DNA from: Anaerotruncus sp.
GTDB lineage: Bacteria; Bacillota; Clostridia; Oscillospirales; Acutalibacteraceae
Direction: 5' to 3'
Assembly (NCBI GenBank): GCA_022009795.1
Contig: CP091724.1
Coordinates: 186,001-250,000 of the forward strand
Length of the DNA: 64,000 bases
Positions 55,584 through 64,000 of the stretch are shown piece by piece (the first letter of the stretch is position 1; every line of letters starts with the position of its first letter). A program made the position numbers and the translations under genes. A model generated the notes under the pieces. It was not told the origin of the DNA. It was given only the letters and a program-made list of their open reading frames with translations, and searched no databases.

Positions 55584-55904
55584 ATGGCATCAAGCAAGGA
55601 ATACTTAGAGTTTGTTTTAGGGCAGCTCTCTGAGTTAGAAGAAATTACTTATCGAGCTATGATGGGAGAATTTATTATTTATTATCGTGGTAAGATTGTA
55701 GGCGGTATCTATGATGATAGATTACTTGTTAAGCCGGTAAAATCAGCAATTAGTTATATGCCGACAGCTCCGTATGAATTACCATATGAGGGAGCAAAAG
55801 CGATGTTATTGGTGGACGAAGTTGATAATAAGGAATTTTTGACAGGTTTGTTTCATGCAATGTATGATGAACTGACGGCTCCAAAACCAAAAAAGAAAAA
55901 ATAA
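55584..55904 (+). CDS. TfoX/Sxy N-terminal domain protein
   Basis: Intact, 106 residues. SKEYLEFVLGQL, ITYRAMMGEFIIYYRGKIVGGIYDDRLLVKP in two parts, and MYDELTAPKPKKKK match TfoX_N. Members are small proteins, some tied to competence, but most in Firmicutes are of unknown role. The codon use (TTA, AGA, GAA-rich, AT-rich third positions) differs from the surrounding genes and resembles the 1-2 kb block, suggesting later acquisition together with the next gene. Confidence 0.85.
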   Translation: MASSKEYLEFVLGQLSELEEITYRAMMGEFIIYYRGKIVGGIYDDRLLVKPVKSAISYMPTAPYELPYEGAKAMLLVDEVDNKEFLTGLFHAMYDELTAPKPKKKK

Positions 55905-56021
55905 ATAACTTACAGTCTGTTTTTATGTAGTTGTTTTTGCCGTTGAGGCTTAAATATAAATATTGATTTTTTAGGAGAGTGCTTTTTGATTAAGTACAAC
56001 AAAATGGAGATTGTAGCGTAA

Positions 56022-56057
56022 CGGGAGGTTACGGATACAGTCAAACACAGCCTCCCG
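56022..56057 (+). other. Hairpin in the leader of the GNAT gene
   Basis: CGGGAGG (56022-56028) and CCTCCCG (56051-56057) form a 7-bp stem with a 22-base loop, 45 bases before the gene start. No T run follows, so a terminator is unlikely; the remaining 55905-56102 shows nothing else. Confidence 0.4.
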
Positions 56058-56102
56058 CAGAAATGCAGTTGACGGTAACAACATTCAGGAGGAAATAAAA
56101 AA

Positions 56103-56735
56103 ATGAATAAAAAAATAACATTAAAAATACATTTAGAGAAAAAAAGAAGAATACCGTGAAGTAGAAAACCTTGTAAGAGAAGCATTTTTGGAATGTGTAC
56201 CGCCCCGGTTGTTTGGAGCATTTTGTTTTTGAATCGGTTGCGAAATAATCCCGACTTCATTGCAGAATTGGATTATGTGATGGAACTTAACGGAAAACTG
56301 ATCGGACAGATTGTTTTTATGAAAGCGGTGCTCAAGGCTGATGACGGGAGAGATATTCCAATCGTGACTATTGGACCTATCTGCATTATACCGGAGCTTA
56401 AAAGAAGGGGATATGGCAAGGCATTGTTGGATTATTCTCTTGATAAGGCTGCAAAGATGGGATTCGGTGCAGTATGCATTGAAGGCAATATTGACTTCTA
56501 TGGAAAGAGTGGATTTACCTATGCCGACGAATTCGGTATTCGTTATCATGGACTTTCAAAGGGCGAAGATGCATCGTTCTTTCTTTGCACTGAGTTGACT
56601 CCGGGCTATTTAGACGGCATAACCGGAGAGTATGAAACACCTGCAGGGTATTTTGTGGATGAAGCGGAAGCTGACGAATTTGATAAGGGCTTTCCGTACA
56701 AGGAGAAGCTTAAGCTGCCGGGACAACTTTTCTAA
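56103..56735 (+). CDS. GNAT family N-acetyltransferase (frameshifted)
   Basis: Acetyltransferase of about 205 residues. ATG 56103 follows AGGAGGA. The N-terminus needs corrections at A runs near 56135-56143 and at 56185-56225 (REVENLVREAF...ECVPPR). The core shows ELNGKLIGQIVFMKAVLKAD and motif A GPICIIPELKRRGYGKALLDY, then GFGAVCIEGNIDFYGKSGF. The C-terminal 60 residues (LTPGYLDGITGEYETPAGYF) are typical of a family with predicted N-acetyltransferase YhbS-like members. AT-rich codon use as in the preceding TfoX gene. Confidence 0.82.
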
Positions 56736-56946
56736 ACGAAAAAGATTTATGATGGCAGGTAAATAAAATCTCCCTGCTTGAAATCTGTAAATCCAAGTCT
56801 GCAAAGAGGCAAGTGTTGGACAACGTACCTATGATACCCGGTATCAAAGCTATTGCCTCAATCCACATAGAATGTGTGGCACTGATTGAAAAAAATAAAA
56901 ATATATAAAGCAATATAATTTTTAATGCGAAAGGCGTTGAATAAAA
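56736..56946 (+). other. Spacer with possible gene remnant upstream of pqqD-like gene
   Basis: An open stretch from about 56757 to 56907 encodes ISLLEICKSKSAKRQVLDN followed by VPMIPGIKAIASIHIECVAL. It has no start codon in frame with a ribosome binding site and I do not recognise it. It could be a decayed gene end, or a short peptide gene with a broken start. A weak GAAAGG site lies before ATG 56947. Confidence 0.35.
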
Positions 56947-57213
56947 ATGAAACTCAATAAAGATATAATGCTCGGTAATATAGACGGCAAAGACTTTGCC
57001 ATTGCAACGGGCAATCTTTCAAAATCGTTTAACGGAATTATAAACAATAATCCCACGGCAAATTATATTTTTACTTTGCTTAAAACGGAGCAAACGGAGG
57101 ACAGCATTGTTTCCGCCATGCTCAAAAAATACGATGCACCCGAGGAAGTTGTTCGCGCGGATGTGCACGAGGTTATCGAAACGATCCGCAAGGCGGGTAT
57201 TCTTGAGGAGTAA
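56947..57213 (+). CDS. PqqD-family protein
   Basis: Intact, 88 residues; the PqqD-like winged helix that serves as leader-peptide binding (RRE) domain in RiPP biosynthesis. It shows DGKDFAIATGNLSKSFNGII, NNNPTANYIFTLLKTEQTED and a C-terminal VRADVHEVIETIRKAGILEE, the usual pattern for stand-alone PqqD proteins of Clostridia. The next gene is a nucleotidyltransferase of the type often found beside such genes. No radical SAM maturase or transporter is adjacent here. Confidence 0.85.
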   Translation: MKLNKDIMLGNIDGKDFAIATGNLSKSFNGIINNNPTANYIFTLLKTEQTEDSIVSAMLKKYDAPEEVVRADVHEVIETIRKAGILEE

Positions 57214-57306
57214 ACGAGAAGCTGTTGCTTTGATTTCGCCGTGCGGCGAATAAATATATTTGCGGCAATGCCGATTATGCCTGCCGCCCGAAATGTGTGA
57301 AATAAT

Positions 57307-58383
57307 ATGATAAAAACGGAAAACGCGGAGGCAGATTACCTTCTTTGCCTTTTAAAATGCTCACTGCTCGGCGGCGATGTGCCGCTGCCGCAAAAAGGAA
57401 ATAAATCATAAGGCTCTTTTTTTGATTTGGCGAATAAGCAGCAGGTTTACAACATAATTTTGCCCTCGCTTCAAAAATGCTGGTATTTTAACCGCCGCCG
57501 AGGAATCGGCGTGGAACGATTGCCGCCTTTCCGAGCTTAGGCGAACGATTGTTGTGAATAACGAACGCGCGGCGATATGTGCCATGCTTGATGAGGCCGG
57601 AATTAAATATATGTTTTTGAAAGGGCTTGTGATAAGGGAATATTACCCGAGCAGCTTTATGCGCCAAATGAGCGATAACGATATTTTGTACGATAAAGCA
57701 ATGCGCGATAAACTGCTTAAAATCATGAAGCACCGCGGCTTTTATTTGGGAACCGCCTCAGAAAATTCGGATGAATTTTTACAAAAAGCCCTATTGCTCG
57801 TTTGAAATGCACAGAGATTTGTTTTTTTGAAGGCTCGGAATTTTTGCCCGGGGCTTAATCCATGGGAGCATGCAAAAAAATTTGAGGGCTGCCGTTTTGA
57901 AATGAGCCGAGAAGATAATTACATCTATGCACTTGCGCATATGTATAAGCACTATACCTGTGGCCACGGCTGCGGCGTGCGCTTTCTTTGCGATATGTAT
58001 TTGCTGTCGCACAGCAAGGATAAGCTTGATTGGGATTATATAAATTCAAAATTCGCCGAATTCGGGCTTGCGGATTTTCACCGCATTGTGCTTTCGCTTG
58101 CGGATTGCGTTTTCGGTGAAAAAGCAACCCGGCGCAGAAGAAAAAAAGCATTGCTTTCAAAAAAATGTTTGACGGCGGCGTTTTCGGTAAATTCGAACGC
58201 AATATCACCGAAGAGGTAAACAGCTACGGTGGCAAATTCGGCTGGCTGATGCACAGGCTCTTTCCGAAAAAAAGCGAAATGAAGGCGCAATATAAGGTTC
58301 TTGAAAAAAAACCTTTTTTATTGCCGTTTTATTATATATATCGTTTGTTTGATAAATATAAGCACAATAAAAAAAGGTTATGA
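57307..58383 (+). CDS. Nucleotidyltransferase-like protein, PF14907 type (frameshifted)
   Basis: Uncharacterised nucleotidyltransferase family found with PqqD-like proteins in RiPP and exopolysaccharide clusters. Key region: YMFLKGLVIREYYPSSFMRQMSDNDIL, carrying the LKG and the two-Asp motif. Later parts have FEMHRDLFF and DNYIYALAHMYKHYTCGHGCGVRFLCDMYLL. Frame changes lie near 57398-57420, 57487-57495, 57780, 57828 and 58150-58166. About 355 residues after correction. ATG 57307 lacks a strong ribosome binding site. It is followed by lepA after 50 bases. Confidence 0.75.
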
Positions 58384-58431
58384 TGAATGATCTGAAAGAA
58401 CTTAAAGATAACTATTCGGAGGATAAATAAT
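58384..58431 (+). CDS. Possible 15-codon ORF between nucleotidyltransferase gene and lepA
   Basis: MNDLKELKDNYSEDK encoded from an ATG directly after the previous stop (TTATGATGAATG). The lepA ribosome binding site CGGAGG lies inside its end. It might be the true end of the preceding gene in another frame, or a coupling ORF for lepA. Weak evidence. Confidence 0.3.
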
Positions 58432-58432
58432 T

Positions 58433-60254
58433 TTGTCTGTAAACAAAGAACATATAAGAAATTTTTCAATAATTGCTCATATAGATCACGGTAAGTCCAC
58501 TCTTGCGGACAGATTGCTGGAGCTTACCGAATCTGTTCAAAAGCGTGATATGCAGGATCAGATATTGGATGATATGGATTTGGAGCGTGAACGCGGAATA
58601 ACAATTAAGGCTCATGCGGTTAAGCTTGATTACAAAGCAAAAAACGGCGAGCTTTATGAATTTAATTTGATTGACACTCCCGGCCATGTGGATTTTAATT
58701 ATGAGGTTTCAAGATCACTTGCTGCCTGTGAGGGCGCTTTGCTTATAGTTGATGCATCTCAGGGTGTTGAAGCTCAAACGCTTGCAAACACTTATCTTGC
58801 GCTTGATCACGATTTGGATATTTTTGCCTGTTATAAACAAAATTGATTTGCCTGCCGCAGACCCTCAGGCTGTTGCAGAGGAGGTTGAAGAGGTTATAGG
58901 CATTCCTTGCCTTGATGCTCCTCGTGTTTCTGCAAAAACAGGGGAAAATGTTGGCGAAATTTTAGAATATATCGTTAATGAGGTAAGACCCCCGCAAGGC
59001 GACGATTCAAAGCCCTTGCGCGCCTTGATATTTGATTCCGTTTATGATTCTTACAGAGGCGTTATTGTTTATGTGCGCGTTATGGATGGCAAAATTAAGG
59101 CCGGCGATACTATGCGCATGATGGCAACCGGAGCAGAGTTCACCGTTGTTGAGGTAGGGTATATGCGTGCCACATATATGGAAAAGGCTCCGGAACTTAC
59201 GGCGGGCGAGGTCGGTTATATAACGGCGTCAATCAAAACGGTGCATGATGCCCGTGTCGGCGATACTGTAACAACCGCCGCTTATCCTGCAGAAGAGCCG
59301 CTTCCGGGTTATAAAAAAATAAATCCCATGGTGTTCTGCGGTGTTTATCCGGCAGACGGTGCGGATTATGAGGCTTTGCGTGATGCTCTTGAAAAGCTGC
59401 AACTCAACGATGCCTCGCTTTCGTTTGAGCCGGAAACCTCCGGTGCGCTCGGCTTCGGCTTTCGTTGCGGCTTTCTCGGGCTGTTGCATCTTGAAATCAT
59501 TCAGGAAAGGCTCGAAAGAGAATATAATCTTGATCTTGTTACCACCGTGCCGAGTGTTGTTTATAAAATCCATATGGCAGACGGCACTATGCGTGAAATA
59601 GATAATCCCACAAATTATCCCGATCCCGCGCTGATTGATTATTGCGAGGAGCCGTTTTGCAATGCCAATATCTATGCGCCCAGCGAATTTGTGGGCACGA
59701 TTATGGATATGTGCCAGGACAGGCGCGGCATATTCAAAACGATGACTTATATCACGCCCGACAGAGTTGATATCAGCTATGAATTGCCGCTTAATGAAAT
59801 AATTTATGATTTCTTTGATGCGCTCAAATCGCGCACAAGAGGCTATGCATCGTTTGATTATGAGGTTTCGGAATACAGGCGCAGCAATCTTGTTAAGGTT
59901 GATGTTATGCTCAACGGCGATGTGATAGACGCACTTTCGTTTATCATTCATGCGGATAAAGCTTATCCCCGCGCAAGAAAAATCGCCGAAAAGCTTAAAG
60001 AGCATATACCGCGCCACCTTTTTGAAATTCCCATTCAGGTGGCAATCGGCGGCAAGGTTATCGCCAGGGAAACAGTTAAGGCGCTTCGTAAGGACGTGCT
60101 TGCAAAGTGCTACGGCGGCGATGTTACTCGAAAGAAAAAATTGCTTGAAAAGCAAAAAGAGGGTAAAAAGCGCATGCGCCATTTCGGCACGGTTGAGGTG
60201 CCGCAGGAGGCGTTTATGGCCGTGCTTAAGCTTTCTTCAGATGATGATAAATAA
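58433..60254 (+). CDS. lepA: Elongation factor 4 (frameshifted)
   Basis: Ribosome back-translocase GTPase. TTG 58433 follows CGGAGG (58417-58422). G motifs: IAHIDHGKSTLADRL (G1), RERGITIKAHAV (G2), LIDTPGHVDFNYEVSRS (G3) and INKIDLPAADP (G4). One extra T in GATATTTTTGCC (five, four needed) near 58823 breaks the frame. The rest, GALGFGFRCGFLGLLHLEII, PNAxIYAPSEFVG-like block and KCYGGDVTRKKKLLEKQKEGKKRM, is canonical. About 605 residues. The frameshift in this highly conserved gene again points to a sequence error. Confidence 0.96.
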
Positions 60255-60286
60255 TTTTTTTGCGAAAGGTTAATCTTTTTTAAGCT

Positions 60287-61018
60287 ATGGCAAAAATACG
60301 AAAGACTTTCCGATGATGTTTATATAGAGGTTACACCTCAACACACCTTTGGCACAGATGCTCTGCTTTTGGCCGATTTCGCCGCGCCGAAGGAAAAGGA
60401 TAAGGCAATGGATATGGGCACGGGCTGCGGAATTATTCCGTTTTTGTGGCTCAGAAAGCCGAAGCCCGAAAAAATAGAATGCCTTGATATTCAGCAAAAT
60501 GCGGTTGATCAGGTGAATCGCAGCATAGTGCATAATTCGCTTCAGGCTCGCCTAACCGTTCATCACTGCGATTTAAGGCAAATCAGGCAAAGTTTTCCGG
60601 CAGAGGGATTCTCGCTTGTTACGATGAATCCGCCTTATAAGCCGGTGGGCACGGGGATTGAATCCCTCGGCGAAAGCGCAAAAATCGCCCGCCATGAAAT
60701 TTGCTGCAATATCGAGGATGCGGTGCTTGCCGCAAACTATATTCTTAAATACGGCGGCAGGTTTTGTATGTGTCACCGTCCGGAAAGGCTTGTGGATGCA
60801 CTGGAAATTATGCGCCGCCACAGCCTTGAGCCTAAACGGATTCGCTTTGTGGTTGATAAAGGCGGCGAGGAGCCGTTTCTCTTTCTTGTGGAGGGCAAAA
60901 AAACGCCAAGCCGTTTATACGCATTGAGCCTCTGCTGCAAATAAAAAAAGAAAACGGCAAATTTACCGATGAAATGCTTAAAATTTACGGTTCTTATGCC
61001 GATGGGTATGATAAATGA
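60287..61018 (+). CDS. trmN6: tRNA1(Val) (adenine(37)-N6)-methyltransferase family (frameshifted)
   Basis: SAM-dependent methyltransferase of the YfiC/TrmN6 family. After removal of one A at 60292-60296 the start reads MAKYERLSDDVYIEVTPQHT. FGTDALLLADF, GTGCGIIPFLWLR (SAM site) and the catalytic NPPY in VTMNPPYKPVGTG are seen. A frame change at the 7-A run 60898-60904 hides the end, which otherwise reads IKKENGKFTDEMLKIYGSYA and stops at 61018, overlapping the rsmI start (ATGA). trmN6-rsmI pairing is common in Clostridia. Confidence 0.88.
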
Positions 61019-61861
61019 GCGGAAAAATTATATGTTGTCGGCACGCCGATCGGAAATCTTTCCGACTTTTCGCCGCGTGCCGTGCAAACTCTTGCCGATG
61101 TGGATTTTTATAGCCGCGGAGGACACAAGAGTTACTCTTAAAATACTTAATCGCTTTGGTATAAAAAAAGAAGCAGTCAGCTATTACGAGCACAATAAGC
61201 GCGAAAAAGGCGAGCTTATCTGCGCAAGAATAGCGGCGGGCGAAAACTGCGCAATAGTTACGGATGCGGGTATGCCCGCGATTTCCGATCCGGGGCAGGA
61301 GCTTGTGGAACAGTGCCACGAGCGCGGAATACAGGTTGTTTCCGTCCCCGGCCCAACGGCGTTTGCAACTGCGCTTGCGATATCGGGCATGGATACGGGG
61401 CGCTTCACATTTGAAGGCTTTTTAAGCGTTTCAAAAAAATCGCGCTTTGAGCACCTTGATGAAATTAAGGACGAAAGGCGAACAATGGTGTTTTACGAAG
61501 CGCCGCACAAGCTTGTGAACACACTCAGGGATTTATATGCCGCACTCGGAAACAGAAAAAAATCGCAATCGTGCGAGAAATCACAAAAAAATTCACGAAG
61601 AGGTTATCAAAACCACGCTTAAAAAAAGGCAAACGAGCTTTACGGCGACGGGCATTTAAAAAGGCGAAATGGTGCTGATTATAGAGGGCAAAAAAAGCAA
61701 GAGCCTGTTCAGGAATTTACGCTTGATGAAGCCGTGAAAAAAAAGCCGCAGAGCTTGTGGCGGCGGGAATGACGATGAGCCGCGCCGCAAAAGAGGTGGC
61801 GGCAACCACGCCGTTTAAAAAATCGGATATTTACAAGGAGCTTGTTGAAAGCGAAATATGA
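61015..61861 (+). CDS. rsmI: 16S rRNA (cytidine(1402)-2'-O)-methyltransferase (frameshifted)
   Basis: Tetrapyrrole-methylase-fold enzyme modifying C1402. Restored N-terminus: SGKLYVVGTPIGNLSDFSPRA. IAAEDTRVTLKILNRFGI, VTDAGMPAISDPGQELV, VPGPTAFATALAISGM and MVFYEAPHKLVNTL match the family. Frame changes at A/T runs: 61022-61026 (five A), 61104-61108 (five T), 61555-61562, 61586-61592, 61620-61627, 61657-61661 and 61736-61744. The end KSDIYKELVESEI stops at 61859-61861 and overlaps the next start by four bases. Confidence 0.9.
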
Positions 61862-62736
61862 TTTGTTATCAATGCCCCAGAATGTGTGGGGTAAACAGAG
61901 CCGAAAGTCGCGGATTTTGCGATTCGCCGCCTGAATTCAGGCTTGCAAGGGCGGCGCTTCATTATTGGGAAGAGCCGTGCATCAGCGGTAAAAACGGCAG
62001 CGGCACGGTGTTTTTTTCAGCGGTTGCAATCTTAAATGCGTTTTTTTGCCAAAATCACGAAATCAGCCTTGAAAACAAAGGCACGCCCGTTTCGGATGAA
62101 AAAGCTTATCGAAATATTTGAAAGGCTTATCGAAAGCGGCGCAAATAATATAAATCTTGTTAATCCCACCCATTATGCGCTGCGTATTGCCGATGTGCTT
62201 TCAAAATGGAAGTGCCCAGTGCCGGTTGTTTATAATTCGGGCGGGTATGAAAATGTTTCCGTGCTGAAAAGCCTTGAGGGGCTCGTGGATATCTATTTGC
62301 CGGATTTTTAAATATATCAGGGCGGATAAGGCGCAAAGATACGGCAGGGCAAAAGAATTATCCCGAAATCGCAAAAGCGGCGATTGCCGAAATGGCACGC
62401 CAGCAGCCGAAATGCGAATTTAACGGCGATATCATGCAAAAGGGCGTTATAATCCGCCATTTGATTTTGCCGCAAAACACAAATTCGGCAATTGAAATCA
62501 TAGATTATGCGGCAAAGAATTTTCCGCGGGCTTATTTAAGCCTTATGGCGCAATATACTCCGTGTGGCGATTTATCCTCCTGCGCGGAAATAAACAGAAA
62601 AATCACAAAGCGCGAATATGAAAAGGTGGTTTCCCATGCAATTGATATGGGGCTTGAAAATATTTTTTTGTGCAGGAGCGCGATTCCGCCTGCAAGGAAT
62701 TTATTCCGCCTTTTTGATTTCACGGGCGTTTTATAA
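61858..62736 (+). CDS. Radical SAM protein, COG1313/PflA-like (frameshifted)
   Basis: Radical SAM enzyme related to pyruvate formate-lyase activases, specific role unknown. N-terminal CYQCPRMCGVNR and FCDSPPEFRLARAALHYWEEPCISG are typical of COG1313. The CxxxCxxC cluster motif appears as SGCNLKCVFCQNHEIS after correcting two T runs (62011-62017 and 62041-62047). NNINLVNPTHYA and YNSGGYENVSVLKSLEGLVDIYLPDFK follow. Later frame changes lie near 62309, 62350-62365 and 62664-62671. About 290 residues, coupled to rsmI by an ATGA overlap. Confidence 0.85.
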
Positions 62737-62821
62737 CGCCGTTTTTACTGAAATTCGCTGCGACGGGGAGTTAAGGGACTCTGCCGCGGCAGATATAAAA
62801 TTTATGTTAGGGGTTTTATTT

Positions 62822-63753
62822 ATGAAAACGAAAAATTTTTCTTTCAGCTCAGCCACGGGTGTGTGCCGAATAAACGGCACGGAATTTTTGCCCGAGGGCG
62901 ATGTTAAGGCCGTTGTTTTTAATTCATCACGGCATGGCAGAGCATATCGGCAGATATGCCGATTATGTGCAGCATTTAACCGAAAAAGGATATGCCGTTT
63001 TTATGCACAATATGGCAAATCACGGCAAATCGAATCAAGATCCGAAATTGCTGGGCTATTTTGGAGAAAAGGACGGTTATAAAAATCTTGTTAAGGATTT
63101 AAAATCCGTTTACGACCTTGCAAAAAAGGAATTTCCCGATAAAAAAATATTTGTTTACGGCCATTCGATGGGCTCGTTTATCGTGCGTTGCTTTGATTGC
63201 GCTTATCCGGGTGCAAGCGAGACTTCCGTTTATATGGGCACGGGAGGCAGTAATCCCGCCGCGGGAATGGGCAAGGCGATTTCAAACCTGATTGCCTCCG
63301 TTAAGGGCAGCACATATAAATCAAAAAAATGCTCGATAAAATGACCTTTGGCAGCTATAATAAAAAAACGGAAAAGAAAACTCCGTTTGATTGGCTCACA
63401 AAGGGATGAATCGATTGTTCAAAACTACATAAACGATGAATATTGCGGCTTTTTGTTTTTCGGCAAAGGGCATGAATGATTTGGTTATGCTCAATATTTG
63501 GGCAAACAGCGCCGAGTGGTATAACACAGTTAAAAAGGATTTGCCGATTTTGGTTGTTGCAGGTGCCGATGATCCCGTAGGTGCATATTCAAAGGGTATA
63601 AACGAAATCGGCGAAAAGCTTAAAGCCACGGGGCATTCAAGAGTTACTGTTAAGCTTTTCCCGGGCTGCCGCCATGAGATTTTGAACGAAACAAACAAAC
63701 AGGAAGTTTATGAATATATAGATGCGTTTTTAGACGCGAATTGCCGAGATTAA
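62822..63753 (+). CDS. Alpha/beta hydrolase, monoacylglycerol lipase-like (frameshifted)
   Basis: Serine hydrolase of the lysophospholipase/MAGL type, about 310 residues. Oxyanion segment LIHHGMAEHIGRYADYV, then YAVFMHNMANHGKSNQDPKL and the nucleophile elbow VYGHSMGSFIVRC. The acid/His part is ILVVAGADDPVGAYSKG and PGCRHEILNE. Frame changes lie near 62920 (T run), 63325-63331 (A run), 63403-63406 and 63450-63460. ATG 62822; no strong ribosome binding site (TTAGGGG at 62806-62812). Cytoplasmic, as no signal is present. Followed within 13 bases by iolB. Confidence 0.85.
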
Positions 63754-63766
63754 GGAGATGCTTTTT

Positions 63767-64000
63767 ATGCTTTCAAGGCCAAAATACGATGAAAACGGAA
63801 AAAAAGTGCTTTGCGAAATGGGCGGCGTAAATTCAGAAATGAATATGGATATTTATGTTAAAAAAAGCTTGCTGCGGGCGAAGTGCTTGATATTTGCGAG
63901 GATAAAAAAACGAATGCGCCGTTTTATTGCTTTCGGGCAAGGTGCATTTTGAGGTTGGCGAAATAAACGAAATTTGCCAAAGGGAAAATCCCTTTGAAAA
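63767..64000 (+). CDS. iolB: 5-deoxy-glucuronate isomerase, N-terminal part (cut by window edge, frameshifted)
   Basis: IolB/KduI-type cupin isomerase of myo-inositol catabolism. ATG 63767 follows AAGGAG. After correcting two indels (7-A run 63860-63867 and near 63907-63935) the frame reads NMDIYVKKLAAGEVLDICED, then LLLSGKVHFEVGEINEIC and RENPFE at the window end. This matches the IolB beta-barrel start with the R-x-x-x-F block. It connects with iolC and the IolJ-like aldolase at 42.4-44.3 kb in the same pathway. Confidence 0.75.

Noticed and set aside
56757..56907. RiPP precursor peptide before the PqqD-like gene
   Set aside because: No in-frame start with a ribosome binding site and no leader/core pattern; kept only as an unexplained remnant.
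1..64000. CRISPR arrays, rRNA genes, prophage modules, insertion sequences other than the intron
   Set aside because: No spaced direct repeats, rRNA sequence, phage structural genes or transposase frames were seen on either strand.

Overview
The window looks like a chromosome segment of an anaerobic, low-to-mid GC Firmicute of class Clostridia, most like gut or rumen Oscillospiraceae/Ruminococcaceae-type bacteria. This is inferred from the complete S10-spc-alpha ribosomal cluster with rpsD between rpsK and rpoA, a zinc-type S14, a short MntR-like regulator, the YmfF/YmfH peptidase pair, a LytR-CpsA-Psr protein, frequent AGGAGG ribosome binding sites and some TTG starts. No genus can be assigned from sequence alone.

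Layout. 1-2.1 kb: 3' end of a group II intron, then AT-rich accessory genes (DUF3592, GNAT, MmcQ/YjbR). 2.7-6.5 kb: ilvD, a Wzt-type polysaccharide-export ATPase and an alpha/beta-hydrolase-like protein. 6.6-14.2 kb: yebC, tRNA-Pro, a GH28-like glycosidase, GNAT, MntR-like regulator, zinc-ribbon protein with a structured leader, J-domain protein, PAP2 phosphatase and a glycosyltransferase. 14.3-15 kb: a collagen-like surface protein. 15.2-30.8 kb: a long attenuated leader and 28 genes from rpsJ to rplQ. 31-41.8 kb: secreted and small proteins, SDR, metallophosphoesterase, YmfF/YmfH, lgt, folD and LCP. 41.9-51 kb: RNase P RNA, an inositol-type aldolase/kinase pair (IolJ-like, IolC), an XRE/DUF5067 unit, and a divergent TetR-FGGY kinase / aminotransferase-tandem aldolase locus. 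51.1-54 kb: a manganese (yybP-ykoY) riboswitch and P-type ATPase. 54-64 kb: RNA-modification genes (RlmD-like, TrmN6, RsmI), lepA, a PqqD-nucleotidyltransferase pair, a radical SAM protein, a lipase-like hydrolase and the start of iolB.

An overriding feature is that many genes, including single-copy essential ones (rpmC, rpsQ, rplO, adk, rpsM, rpsK, lepA), are interrupted by one-base frame changes, nearly all at A/T homopolymers. I treat these as probable assembly errors and give the inferred full gene span. A few accessory genes may be truly decayed.

Functional themes: translation and rRNA/tRNA modification; cell-surface building (Wzt-like ATPase, LCP, PAP2, lgt, collagen-like protein, GT2); sugar-acid/inositol catabolism (IolJ-like, IolC, IolB, GH28-like, FGGY kinase, aldolase, aminotransferase); and metal homeostasis (MntR-like regulator, Mn riboswitch with its ATPase).
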